NCBI GenBank assembly: GCA_039819095.1
Contig: JBCBSP010000010.1
Span: 1 to 64,000 of the forward strand
Reading direction: 5' to 3'
DNA: 64,000 nt
Source: JBCBSP01 sp039819095
GTDB taxonomy: Bacteria > Pseudomonadota > Alphaproteobacteria > Caulobacterales > Maricaulaceae
This document shows positions 43,471 through 51,958 of this stretch, piece by piece (positions within the stretch are counted from its first letter, which is position 1; each line of letters starts with the position of its first letter). The notes below the pieces were generated by a model. The model was not told the DNA's origin, did no database searches, and saw nothing but the letters and a program-made list of their open reading frames with translations. Both the position numbers and the translations under genes were made by a program.

Positions 43471-44225
43471 AGCAGATGCTCAAGTCGGCTGGAAAGTCAG
43501 CCGCGTCCGAACTGCTTGAAACCGTGCGATTTCTCGGCGGGGTCGCCATTGTCTGGCTGGCGCTGGTGACCTTCGCCTTCGCCGCCTTCCATATTCCGTC
43601 CGAGAGCATGCAGCCGAAGCTGCAGGTCGGTGACCGGGTTCTGGTGACCAAGTTCACCTACGGGTATTCGCGTCACTCCTTACCGCTGGGGCTCGGTTAT
43701 CTCCTGCCGGAGAGCGTGTCGGGCCGGATCCTCGATTTCGGCAAGCCGGCGCGCGGCGATGTCGTGGTGGTGCGCGATCCGGGCCAGCGCCTGAATCTTA
43801 TCAAGCGCGTCGTCGGTCTTGCCGGTGATACGATCGAAGTGCGCGAAGGCCGGCTTTATATCAATGGCGCGGCGACCGTGCGCGAGCCGGTTGATCTGGT
43901 GCGATATCGCGACCGTGAGGGCCGCGAGGTCCAGGTGATGGAGTATAGCGAGACGCTGCCCGGCGGCGCAGTGCATCCGATCTATGAACGTTCAGACCGC
44001 GCGCCGCTGGATAATGCTGGCCCATATCGCGTGCCGCCCGACCATCTGTTCCTGATGGGCGACAACCGGGATGCCTCCGCAGACAGCCGCGTGGCGGCGG
44101 GGCTGGGCTATGTGCATATCGATGAAGTCGTTGGGCGTGCGGAGACGGTCTTGTTCACCTTTGCGCGCTGCCGCGATGAAGAAGGGCTGGAATGCCCCGG
44201 ATGGCGGGTCTGGCGCGGGCTGTAG
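43467..44225 (+). CDS. lepB: Signal peptidase I
   Basis: A 252-residue membrane-bound serine/lysine protease that removes signal peptides from exported proteins. One N-terminal TM helix (FLGGVAIVWLALVTFAFAAF) precedes the catalytic serine in PSESMQPKL. The catalytic lysine lies in NLIKRVVGLAGD, and box E is MGDNRDASADSR. It overlaps the YbjQ gene stop by 4 bp. The usual lepB of alphaproteobacteria sits with acpS/rnc/era, so this one in a YbjQ operon may be a second or relocated copy. Confidence 0.9.
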   Translation: MKQMLKSAGKSAASELLETVRFLGGVAIVWLALVTFAFAAFHIPSESMQPKLQVGDRVLVTKFTYGYSRHSLPLGLGYLLPESVSGRILDFGKPARGDVVVVRDPGQRLNLIKRVVGLAGDTIEVREGRLYINGAATVREPVDLVRYRDREGREVQVMEYSETLPGGAVHPIYERSDRAPLDNAGPYRVPPDHLFLMGDNRDASADSRVAAGLGYVHIDEVVGRAETVLFTFARCRDEEGLECPGWRVWRGL

Positions 44226-44272
44226 CGCCGCACTAGTTTCGCCTGCAATGACAAATCGCGGGAGGACGCGCC

Positions 44273-45157
44273 ATGAGCCTTAAGAACAAATCTGTCTTCA
44301 TCACCGGCGCCAGCCGCGGAATCGGCGAGGCGATCGCGGTGCGTTTCGCCCGCGATGGCGCGAAGGTGGCCATTGCCGCCAAGACCGACCAGCCGCATCC
44401 GAAACTGCCCGGCACCATCCACACCGCTGCAGAAGCGGTGCGTGAAGCCGGCGGCGAGGCCCTGCCTCTTGTGTGCGATATCCGCGATGAGACCGCCGTT
44501 GAAGATGCGGTCACGAAAACGGTGGATGCGTTTGGCGGCATCGATATCGTGGTGAACAACGCTTCGGCCATCTTCCCGATGCCGACCGCCCAGACCCCGA
44601 TGAAGCGCTGGGATCTGATGCATCAGGTCAATGCGCGCGGCACCTATCTGGTGACCCAGAAATGCCTGCCGCACCTTATGCAGTCGGACAATCCGCATAT
44701 TCTGGCTTTGTCGCCGCCGCTGGACATGAAGGTGAAGTGGTTCGCGCCTCACGTGGCCTACACCAGCGCGAAATACGGCATGAGCCTGTGCATTCTCGGC
44801 TGGTCCGGCGAGTTTGCCGGTCGCATCGGCGCCAATGCGATCTGGCCGCGCACCGCGATCGCGACCGCCGCCATCGCCAACGTGCTGGCCAATGAGGATG
44901 CGTTCAGGCAATGCAGAAAGCCAGAGATTCTGTCGGAGACCGCCTATCGCGTTGTGACCAAGCCGGCGGCGGATTTCACCGGCAATTTCATCATCGACGA
45001 CACCTTCCTCACCGCAGAGGGCGTAACCGATCTCGATCAATACGCGGTCGATCCGAGCGTGGAACTCCTGCCGGACTTCTTCGTGCCGGACGAGATCGAG
45101 GCTCCCGACGGCGTGAATATCATGGATATACAGCTGGGCGCGGCTTCAGCAGATTAG
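44273..45157 (+). CDS. SDR oxidoreductase, HSDL2-like
   Basis: A 294-residue short-chain dehydrogenase/reductase. The cofactor motif is TGASRGIG (residues 11-18), and NNASAIF is the NAG-like motif. The active-site segment has serine in LALSPPLDM and YTSAKYG supplies Tyr and Lys. The long insert AAKTDQPHPKLPGTIHTAAE and the tail after residue 230 match the HSDL2 type found in bacteria and mitochondria, linked to lipid metabolism. The substrate is unknown. It may be co-transcribed with the deacetylase gene 16 bp downstream. Confidence 0.88.
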   Translation: MSLKNKSVFITGASRGIGEAIAVRFARDGAKVAIAAKTDQPHPKLPGTIHTAAEAVREAGGEALPLVCDIRDETAVEDAVTKTVDAFGGIDIVVNNASAIFPMPTAQTPMKRWDLMHQVNARGTYLVTQKCLPHLMQSDNPHILALSPPLDMKVKWFAPHVAYTSAKYGMSLCILGWSGEFAGRIGANAIWPRTAIATAAIANVLANEDAFRQCRKPEILSETAYRVVTKPAADFTGNFIIDDTFLTAEGVTDLDQYAVDPSVELLPDFFVPDEIEAPDGVNIMDIQLGAASAD

Positions 45158-45173
45158 GCGCGGTCGACAGACC

Positions 45174-46094
45174 ATGAAGCTCATCGCCTTCACCGCCGAA
45201 GCCGGGTTTGATCATCACCCGCCGGACGGCCACCCGGAGCGGCTGGAGCGTTTGCACGCGGTCCACCGTGCGCTTGAAGCCGAGGCGGCGGCCCAGCGGC
45301 CCGCCTCTCTCGCTACGTCTGAGCAGCTGGCCCGCTTTCATGACACGGCGCATATCGATGCGGTCTTTGCGGCGAGCCCAGAACAAGGCGAAACGCCGCT
45401 CGACGCTGACACCTGGATGAGCGCAGGCAGTCTTGAAGCGGCGCTGCACGCGGCCGGCGGCGGCGTTGATGCGGTGGACGCGGTCATGGCTGGTGAGGCG
45501 GAAGCAGCTTTCGTCGCCTGTCGTCCGCCCGGCCACCATGCCGAACCGGATCGGGCGATGGGCTTCTGCCTGTTTAACACGGTGGGGGTAGCGGCCATGC
45601 ACGCGCTGGAGGCTCATGGCATGGCTAAGGTCATGGTGGTCGACATCGATGTTCATCACGGCAACGGCACGCAGGCGCTGGCCGAGATTGAACCGAGACT
45701 GGTGTTTGCTTCGATCCATCAGGGGTGGATCTATCCCGGGACCGGCGCAGCCCATGAGACAGGCCGGACTGGCAACATCTTAAACGTCCCGCTGCCGGCC
45801 GGCACAGATGGGCGAAGGTGGCGCGAAGCGATGGAGCAATGGGTTCTGCCGCGTATCGAAGCTGAAGCGCCGGACCTGCTTCTGGTTTCGGTCGGATTTG
45901 ACGCGCACCGGGCCGATCCGCTCGCCGGGCTGGCCCTGGATGAGAGCGATTATGCCTGGGCGGGCGCGGTCCTGGGCGCGCGCGCCAGATCGGTCGCGAA
46001 TTCCCGGCTTGTCTGCGTGCTGGAGGGCGGGTACGACTGCGCCGCGCTTGAGGGCTCGACACGAGCCTTTTGGCGTGCGCTGGCGGATGCTTGA
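45174..46094 (+). CDS. Histone-deacetylase-family (acetylpolyamine amidohydrolase-like) protein
   Basis: A 306-residue zinc-dependent deacetylase fold. The sequence RPPGHHAEPDRAMGFCLFN holds the tandem active-site histidines, VMVVDIDVHHGNGTQ has the zinc-binding Asp and His, and LLLVSVGFDAHRADPLAGL has the second zinc Asp. Bacterial members act on acetylpolyamines, acetoin-pathway proteins or other acetylated substrates. The catalytic Tyr equivalent (GGYDCAALEGS region) is present. The family is clear, the substrate is not. Confidence 0.9.
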   Translation: MKLIAFTAEAGFDHHPPDGHPERLERLHAVHRALEAEAAAQRPASLATSEQLARFHDTAHIDAVFAASPEQGETPLDADTWMSAGSLEAALHAAGGGVDAVDAVMAGEAEAAFVACRPPGHHAEPDRAMGFCLFNTVGVAAMHALEAHGMAKVMVVDIDVHHGNGTQALAEIEPRLVFASIHQGWIYPGTGAAHETGRTGNILNVPLPAGTDGRRWREAMEQWVLPRIEAEAPDLLLVSVGFDAHRADPLAGLALDESDYAWAGAVLGARARSVANSRLVCVLEGGYDCAALEGSTRAFWRALADA

Positions 46095-46162
46095 GCTTCT
46101 GGGGAGGCGGCCGCGAGCGCAGCGCGACTTCCTCCTTTCCCGGAGTAAACCCGACCGGGTCC

Positions 46163-46759
46163 ATGCACGACGACGACGACCGGCCCCTGACGCCGGGCTC
46201 CATCACCATCGCCCGACACGGCGAGCCGGACGCGGATCGCACGATCCGCATGGATTGGCGCGGCTATGAACGCTGGTGGGCCGCTTATGACGAGGCGGGT
46301 CTGAAGCCCGGCCAGAACGCGCCGGAAGATCTGGTTGAGCAGGCTGACGGGGCTGTGACCGTCTTCTCTTCGACCCTGCCGCGCGCGCGCGAAACTGCTC
46401 AGAGCGCGGCGCCGGAGCGTGTGCTTGAGATAGAAGCCGTGTTTGTTGAGGCGGCCTTGCCGCCGCCGCCGATTCCCGGTCGTTTCAAGTCGCGCACCTG
46501 GGGCGTCTTTGCGCGCTGCTGCTGGTGGCTGGGTATGGCGCGCGGGCGCGAGACCCGCCAGGAAGCCGAAGCGCGCGCCGAGCGTGCGGCTGACCGCATC
46601 GTTGAAGCTGCGGCGAACGGGCCCGTGATTTTGTTTGCGCATGGCTGGTTCAACCGGATGCTTCGCCCGGCTTTGAAACGGCGCGGCTATGCGTGCGTGC
46701 GTGATGGCGGCGACTGGTACTGGTCCTGGCGCCGCTTTGAACACAGGTCGTGCGGTTGA
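46163..46759 (+). CDS. Histidine phosphatase superfamily protein
   Basis: A 198-residue phosphatase of the phosphoglycerate-mutase-like fold. It has TIARHGEPDAD (catalytic His in RHGE), the second Arg in STLPRARETAQ, and the late His in VILFAHGWFNRML. ATG 46163 (MHDDDDRP) gives a natural start, and no strong ribosome site is visible. The sequence after RHG deviates from phosphoglycerate mutases, so a small-molecule or SixA-like phosphatase is more likely. Confidence 0.82.
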   Translation: MHDDDDRPLTPGSITIARHGEPDADRTIRMDWRGYERWWAAYDEAGLKPGQNAPEDLVEQADGAVTVFSSTLPRARETAQSAAPERVLEIEAVFVEAALPPPPIPGRFKSRTWGVFARCCWWLGMARGRETRQEAEARAERAADRIVEAAANGPVILFAHGWFNRMLRPALKRRGYACVRDGGDWYWSWRRFEHRSCG

Positions 46760-46825
46760 TCGCGCGCCGGATGCGGTCTTTTCTGAGTGCGAGACTGAGC
46801 CGGCAAACCAACAAGGAAACTTTCC

Positions 46826-47098
46826 ATGAGCGATGTGTCCGCGAACGCCGCCGGGTCCGATCCGTCCGTCGCCGTGCTGAGCTTTGAGGCGGCTCTGGCC
46901 GAGCTGGAAGCGATTGTTGCGCGACTGGAGCGCGGCGAGGTGGAGCTGGATGAAGCGATCAGCATTTATGAGCGCGGCGCGGCGCTGCGCGCTCATTGCG
47001 AATCCAAGCTGAAGGACGCTGAGTTGAAGGTTGAGAAGATCGTGTTGGGGCCTGATGGCGCGCCGCGCCTGGAGCCTGCCGAGTTCGGTGACTCGTGA
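46826..47098 (+). CDS. xseB: Exodeoxyribonuclease VII small subunit
   Basis: A 90-residue subunit. SFEAALAELEAIVARLERGE, VELDEAISIYERGAALRAHC and ESKLKDAELKVEKI form the two-helix XseB fold that coats XseA. It stabilises the single-strand exonuclease used in repair. It heads the operon with csaA, ispA, dxs and tlyA; xseB next to ispA/dxs is widely conserved. Its stop overlaps the csaA ATG (TGATG). Confidence 0.93.
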   Translation: MSDVSANAAGSDPSVAVLSFEAALAELEAIVARLERGEVELDEAISIYERGAALRAHCESKLKDAELKVEKIVLGPDGAPRLEPAEFGDS

Positions 47099-47457
47099 TG
47101 CGCCCTGACGCGCCGGTCCGCGGCGAGATTTCGCCGGACATGTTTTTCCAGGCGGATTTGAGGCTGGGGACTGTTGTGCGCGCGGAGGCGTTTCCAGAAG
47201 CGCGCCGGCCAGCCTACAAGCTCTGGATCGACTTCGGCCCCGGCGTAGGTGAGCGTAAGAGCTCTGCGCAGATTACCGAGGCCTATGCGCTCGAGGATCT
47301 TCCGGGTCGACGCGTGATCGCTGTGGTGAATTTCCCGCCGCGCCAGATTGGTCCCTTCCGTTCAGAGGTCCTGGTGCTCGGGGTGCACGATGAGAGCGGT
47401 GCGGTGCGGCTTCTCTCGCTCGACGGTGATGCGCCGAACGGCGCTGCGGTAAGCTAA
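47098..47457 (+). CDS. csaA: CsaA-type tRNA-binding-domain protein
   Basis: A 119-residue protein with a tRNA-binding OB fold: FFQADLRLGTVVRAEAFPEA, KLWIDFGPGVGERKSSAQI and VIAVVNFPPRQIGPFRSEVL. CsaA is an export-related chaperone homologous to the C-terminal domain of methionyl-tRNA synthetase and is usually dimeric. ATG 47098 shares a base with the xseB stop; GTG 47095 is an alternative. It is placed inside the isoprenoid operon, which is unusual functionally and probably reflects co-transcription only. Confidence 0.87.
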   Translation: MRPDAPVRGEISPDMFFQADLRLGTVVRAEAFPEARRPAYKLWIDFGPGVGERKSSAQITEAYALEDLPGRRVIAVVNFPPRQIGPFRSEVLVLGVHDESGAVRLLSLDGDAPNGAAVS

Positions 47458-47472
47458 GGCGGAGGCCGGTTG

Positions 47473-48369
47473 ATGGGCTCGCACGACTTTCCCGAGCTGC
47501 TGACTGAAACCGCGGATCGAGTCACGGTCGCGCTGGATGCGCTTCTTCCTCGATCCAGCGGGCCTGAGGCGCGGCTTATTTCTGCCATGCGCTATGCTGC
47601 GCTGGGGCCGGGAAAGCGCATGCGGCCATTTCTGACGCTCTCGTCTGCGGCCATGCTCGGCGCTAGCGAGCGCAGCGCGCTTCGCCTGGCGTGCGCGCTG
47701 GAGTGCGTTCACGCTTATTCGCTGATCCATGATGATCTGCCGTGCATGGATAATGATGATATGCGCCGCGGCCGTCCAACTGTTCACATCGAATACGATG
47801 AGGCGACCGCCGTGCTCGCCGGGGATGCTCTGCAGTCGATCGCGTTCGAGATTCTGGCAGCGCCGGAGACCCATGATTCCGGAGAAGTCCGCGCCGAGCT
47901 CGTGCGCGCACTTGCGCTTGCGGCGGGCGCGCGCGGCATGGCGGGCGGACAGATGATCGACATGGCCGCCCCGGATGAGGAGCGCAATCATATCGGCGTC
48001 ATCACCCGCCTGCAGCGGATGAAAACCGGCGCCTTGATCGCCTATGCCGTTGAAGCGCCCGGCTATCTTGTCGGTGCAGGTGATGACGTTACTAAAGCGC
48101 TTGAGGGTTACGCTCACGATCTTGGGTTGGTCTATCAGATCGTTGATGACCTTCTGGATGTCGAAGGCGATGCGAGCCTGACCGGCAAGGCGGTCGGCAA
48201 GGATGACGGCCAAGGAAAAGCCACCTTTGTCTCGATCCTTGGCGTCGACGGCGCGCGTGAGCGTGCGCGCCATCTGGCCGATCAGGCCAAGGCGCACCTG
48301 TCCGTGTTCGGCGAGTCCGCCGCGCCGCTGAATGCGGCGGTGGATTTCGTCTTGGACCGCAAGGCCTAG
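47473..48369 (+). CDS. ispA: Polyprenyl (farnesyl/geranylgeranyl) diphosphate synthase
   Basis: A 298-residue trans-prenyltransferase that condenses isopentenyl diphosphate with allylic diphosphates. The first aspartate-rich motif is HDDLPCMDNDDMRRG and the second is YQIVDDLLDVEGD. GKRMRPFL binds the diphosphate. The two-residue insert in the first motif (DDLPCMD) marks the bacterial FPP synthase type. ATG 47473 has GGAGG 7 nt upstream. It sits directly before dxs and so feeds on the MEP pathway. Confidence 0.93.
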   Translation: MGSHDFPELLTETADRVTVALDALLPRSSGPEARLISAMRYAALGPGKRMRPFLTLSSAAMLGASERSALRLACALECVHAYSLIHDDLPCMDNDDMRRGRPTVHIEYDEATAVLAGDALQSIAFEILAAPETHDSGEVRAELVRALALAAGARGMAGGQMIDMAAPDEERNHIGVITRLQRMKTGALIAYAVEAPGYLVGAGDDVTKALEGYAHDLGLVYQIVDDLLDVEGDASLTGKAVGKDDGQGKATFVSILGVDGARERARHLADQAKAHLSVFGESAAPLNAAVDFVLDRKA

Positions 48370-48408
48370 GCGCTCTAGTTTCTGTCTTGCTCTTAACAAG
48401 GATGGCTC

Positions 48409-50307
48409 ATGCCCGACACGCCCCATCTTGATCGCATCGCGTCGCCGGCCGACCTGAAAGGTCTTGATCTCGACGATTTGCGCGGCGTGGCGGACGATCT
48501 GCGCACCGAGACGATTGATGCGGTTTCGGTTACGGGCGGGCATCTGGGCGCGGGACTTGGCGTTGTGGAGCTGAGTGTTGCGCTGCACCACGTCTTCAAT
48601 ACGCCTGAGGACATCCTGATCTGGGATGTCGGGCACCAATGCTACCCGCACAAGATCCTGACCGGCCGGCGCGACCGGATTCGCACCCTGCGACAGGGCG
48701 GCGGGTTGTCGGGTTTCACAAAGCGCTCTGAGAGTATTTTTGACCCATTCGGCGCGGCACACGCCTCCACCTCCATCTCCGCTGCGCTCGGCTTTGCTGC
48801 AGCACGCGATCTGAAGGGCGGCGACAATAATGTTGTCGCGGTGATCGGCGACGGCTCCATGTCGGCCGGCATGGCGTATGAGGCGATGAATAATGCGATG
48901 GGCAAGCGCCTCATCGTGATCCTGAACGACAATGACATGTCCATCGCACCGCCGGTGGGGGCGATGAGCCATTATCTGGCGCGGCTGGTTTCCTCGCCTG
49001 GCTATCGCAATATCCGCAAGTTCGCCAAAGGCCTGGCCAAGGCGGTTGGTGTGGAGGACGCTGCGCGCAAAGCTGAGGAGTACATGCGCGGCATGGCGGT
49101 CGGCGGCACCATGTTCGAGGAGCTGGGCTTTCGCTATCTCGGTCCCATCGACGGCCATGACCTGAACCAGCTGGTGCCGGTCCTGCGCAATGTGCGCGAT
49201 GGCGATGACGGCCCGGTGCTGATCCATTGCGTGACGAAAAAGGGCAAGGGCTACGCGCCGGCCGAAAGCGCGGCTGACAAGTATCATGGCGTCGCCAAGT
49301 TCAATGTCGTCACTGGCGAGCAGCAGAAGAAGAAGGCGGGCGCGCCGAGCTATACCGGCGTCTTCGCCGACAGCCTGATCCGGGAAGCTGAACGCGATGA
49401 GCGCATCTGCGCGATCACCGCGGCCATGCCCGGGGGCACCGGCGTCGACAAGTTCGCAAAAGCATTTCCTGATCGCGCCTGGGATGTCGGCATCGCCGAA
49501 CAGCATGCCGTGACCTTCGCGGCTGGATTGTCGGCAGCCGGGATGAAGCCGTTTGCGGCGATCTACTCCACCTTCCTTCAGCGCGCCTATGACAGCGTGG
49601 TCCACGACGTCGCGATCCAGAAGCTGCCTGTTCGCTTCGCCATCGACCGGGCCGGCCTTGTCGGCGCAGACGGCCAGACCCACGCCGGTTCGTTTGATAT
49701 CGGCTATCTCGGCATGCTGCCCGGCATGGTGGTCATGGCCGCTTCTGATGAAGCCGAGCTCGCCGCCATGGTCCGCACCGCGGCGGAGATTGATGATGGT
49801 CCGTGCGCCTTCCGTTATCCGCGTGGCGAGGGAATAGGCGTGGAAATCCCGCATTCGCCCGAACCGCTGGAAATCGGCAAGGGGCGCATCGTGCGCGAAG
49901 GGTCTACGGTCGCCATTCTGTCGCTGGGCGGCCGGTTGCAGGAAGCCTTGAAGGCGGCGGACGATCTCGCCGCACGCGGTCTGTCGACCACAGTGGCCGA
50001 TGCGCGCTTCGCCAAGCCGCTGGATGAAGAGATGATGCTGCGCCTGGCGCGTGAGCATGAGGTTCTTCTGACGGTCGAGGAAGGCTCGCGCGGGGGCTTC
50101 GGCGCCTTCGTCTTGCACATGCTGGCTGAACGCGGAGCGCTGGATCAGGGCGTGGCGATCCGCACCCTGACTCTGCCGGACGTGTTCCAGGATCATGACA
50201 CGCCCTTCGCCATGTATGAGACCGCCGGTCTGAACGCCCGCCACATCACCGCCGCCGCCCTGGAAACGCTCGGTCGCGCGGAAGAGGCGGCCAAAGCGCT
50301 CGCGTGA
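48409..50307 (+). CDS. dxs: 1-deoxy-D-xylulose-5-phosphate synthase
   Basis: A 632-residue thiamine-diphosphate enzyme joining pyruvate and glyceraldehyde 3-phosphate, the first step of the MEP isoprenoid pathway. It has WDVGHQCYPHKILTGRRD, the TPP motif GDGSMSAGMAYEAMNNA, then EQHAVTFAAGLSAAGMKPF and DRAGLVGADGQTHAG, and the C-terminal transketolase domain ending EEGSRGGFGAFVLHMLAERG. It is full length and ends with a GTGA overlap into tlyA. Confidence 0.97.
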   Translation: MPDTPHLDRIASPADLKGLDLDDLRGVADDLRTETIDAVSVTGGHLGAGLGVVELSVALHHVFNTPEDILIWDVGHQCYPHKILTGRRDRIRTLRQGGGLSGFTKRSESIFDPFGAAHASTSISAALGFAAARDLKGGDNNVVAVIGDGSMSAGMAYEAMNNAMGKRLIVILNDNDMSIAPPVGAMSHYLARLVSSPGYRNIRKFAKGLAKAVGVEDAARKAEEYMRGMAVGGTMFEELGFRYLGPIDGHDLNQLVPVLRNVRDGDDGPVLIHCVTKKGKGYAPAESAADKYHGVAKFNVVTGEQQKKKAGAPSYTGVFADSLIREAERDERICAITAAMPGGTGVDKFAKAFPDRAWDVGIAEQHAVTFAAGLSAAGMKPFAAIYSTFLQRAYDSVVHDVAIQKLPVRFAIDRAGLVGADGQTHAGSFDIGYLGMLPGMVVMAASDEAELAAMVRTAAEIDDGPCAFRYPRGEGIGVEIPHSPEPLEIGKGRIVREGSTVAILSLGGRLQEALKAADDLAARGLSTTVADARFAKPLDEEMMLRLAREHEVLLTVEEGSRGGFGAFVLHMLAERGALDQGVAIRTLTLPDVFQDHDTPFAMYETAGLNARHITAAALETLGRAEEAAKALA

Positions 50308-51050
50308 GCGCCAGCCGGCGGCTCGATCGCCGCCTTCTTGAGCTTGGTCTGTTCGAAACACGCGCCAAGGCGCAGGAAGCGATCGCGGTCGGTGCGGTCA
50401 CGGTGAATGGCGAACCCGCGCGCAAGGCGTCTCAATCGGTACCCGTCGATGCGGTGATCAAAGCGCAGCCGGCCCACCCTTATGTCAGTCGCTCGGCGTT
50501 GAAGCTGATCGGCGCGCTTGACGCCTTCAGCATGAATCCCGCCGGCGCGATCTGTCTGGATGTCGGCGCCTCGACCGGCGGCTTTGTGGAGGTGCTGCTG
50601 GAGCGCGGCGCGATGCGGGTGTTCGCGGTCGATGTCGGGCGCGGGCAGTTGCATGAACGGCTTCGGTCTGACGCCCGCGTCGTCTCGCTTGAGGCCACGG
50701 ATGCACGAAACCTGGACCGGGCCGTCATCACCGATCCGGTGACCCTGATCACCTGTGACGCCAGCTTTATCAGCCTTGACAAGGTGCTTCCCGCCGCGCT
50801 CGCCCTGGGAGAGCCTGAAGCGCGACTCATCGCGCTCTTCAAGCCTCAGTTTGAGGTCGGACGCGCCTTCATCGGCAAGGGCGGCGTCGTCAGCGATGCC
50901 GCAGCCATCGAGCGCGCGATGAAAAACGCCCGCGCCTTTATCGAGGACGCGGGCTTCAAGGTGCAAGGGGTGGTCGAAAGTCCGATCCGGGGCGGTGACG
51001 GCAATCAGGAATACCTGATCGCCGCCCTCAAAATGGTCCCGCCCGCCTAG
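50304..51050 (+). CDS. tlyA: TlyA-type rRNA 2'-O-methyltransferase
   Basis: A 248-residue protein. The N-terminal S4 RNA-binding domain is RRLDRRLLELGLFETRAKAQ and on. An FtsJ/RrmJ methyltransferase domain follows: the SAM motif is CLDVGASTGGFVEVLLERGA, with AVDVGRGQLHERL and KPQFEVGRAFIGKGGVV. TlyA homologues 2'-O-methylate 16S/23S rRNA and were first called haemolysins. The start is GTG 50304, overlapping the dxs stop. Its own stop overlaps that of the convergent glycine-zipper gene. Confidence 0.92.
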   Translation: MSASRRLDRRLLELGLFETRAKAQEAIAVGAVTVNGEPARKASQSVPVDAVIKAQPAHPYVSRSALKLIGALDAFSMNPAGAICLDVGASTGGFVEVLLERGAMRVFAVDVGRGQLHERLRSDARVVSLEATDARNLDRAVITDPVTLITCDASFISLDKVLPAALALGEPEARLIALFKPQFEVGRAFIGKGGVVSDAAAIERAMKNARAFIEDAGFKVQGVVESPIRGGDGNQEYLIAALKMVPPA

Positions 51051-51805
51051 TACTGGTCTGAGGGGCGCCACACGCCGTCAGAACCCTGACACATATACAT
51101 CTGACCGCTATGGCCGGCATTCATCCAGCGGCAGGAGCCGCCGGCGGTGTAGACGCGAGCCTGACGTTGCTGTGTGTAACCGTCATTGGAGCCGGCTCTG
51201 CGGTCGTCATAATACGGGTCGTAGCTGCTGGAGCCGATCAGCTCGTCATTGCGACCGTTTTCGTAGCGAACGCCTGAGCGATCAGACTGGCGCCAGTCCT
51301 GGTTCTGGTTGCTGCGGTTGTCGTAGTACGGGTCGTAGCCGCCCTGCTGGTAGCCGTAATCGCTTTGCCGGCTATAGCCGCGATCGAAATAGCGGTCGCA
51401 ATTGCTCTGGCCGGCGATGGCGGCCCCGGCCACGGCGCCGAGGGCGCCCCCAGCGACAACCGCACCGTCATTGCCGGATTCATGATGGCGGTGATGACGT
51501 CCGCGGTGCCCGCGGCCGCGATGGCCCCTCTGGCCGCGATACCCGCGATGGCCGCGGTAGCTGTTGTGACGCACATGACGGCGCTCGCGAGCGCGATCCT
51601 GGCGGTCATCGTGAATTTCAGCGCCGACCACTGCGCCCAGAATGCCGCCGATAAGCGCGCCGGCGACCTGGCGATTGCGTTGCTGACGCACGCATTCCTC
51701 ATAGGTCATGGCGCGCGCGTCGTTGTAGCGGCTTTGGGCCTCTGCGGCGCCGGCGGCGGCGGGGACCATCAAGCTTGCGCTGAGAAGGGCGATAGCGAGT
51801 TTCAT
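51047..51805 (-). CDS. Secreted glycine-zipper protein with His/Arg-rich linker
   Basis: A 252-residue protein. A signal peptide (KLAIALLSASLMVPAAAGAA) is followed by the first glycine zipper (GALIGGILGAVVGAEI, around 50-65). A basic His/Gly/Arg linker comes next (GHRGYRGQRGHRGRGHRGR), then a second zipper (VAGGALGAVAGAAIAG) and a Tyr/Asp/Gln-rich low-complexity tail with DPYYD repeats. The C-terminal 30 residues (GGSCRWMNAGHSGQMYMC) have paired cysteines. Glycine zippers of this kind insert in or lie against the outer membrane. It is related in design to the next minus-strand gene. Function unknown. Confidence 0.75.
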   Translation of the reverse strand: MKLAIALLSASLMVPAAAGAAEAQSRYNDARAMTYEECVRQQRNRQVAGALIGGILGAVVGAEIHDDRQDRARERRHVRHNSYRGHRGYRGQRGHRGRGHRGRHHRHHESGNDGAVVAGGALGAVAGAAIAGQSNCDRYFDRGYSRQSDYGYQQGGYDPYYDNRSNQNQDWRQSDRSGVRYENGRNDELIGSSSYDPYYDDRRAGSNDGYTQQRQARVYTAGGSCRWMNAGHSGQMYMCQGSDGVWRPSDQY

Positions 51806-51895
51806 GGTCGGTGCTCCTTTTCCTGTCAGGCGAGGGGAGGCCCCTCGCGATCCTGTTCACAAGCATGAACGAGGCCGGATGAGCCTAACATGAAC

Positions 51896-51932
51896 AAAAA
51901 AACCCGCGCCGGAGATGAAACTCCGACGCGGG
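51896..51932 (-). terminator. Terminator of the Arg-repeat protein gene
   Basis: A hairpin of 11 base pairs with one mismatch (51903-51914 with 51921-51932, loop ATGAAA). On the minus strand it is followed by a run of seven U (A-run 51896-51902). It separates the two secreted glycine-zipper genes. Confidence 0.85.
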
Positions 51933-51958
51933 CTCATATTGCCGATTAGGAGGTGGGA

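Noticed and set aside
47362..50361. A 999-codon open frame antisense to csaA, ispA and dxs
   Set aside because: It mirrors well-supported genes in GC-rich DNA, has no family-like motifs and no ribosome site; such antisense frames are common at this base composition.
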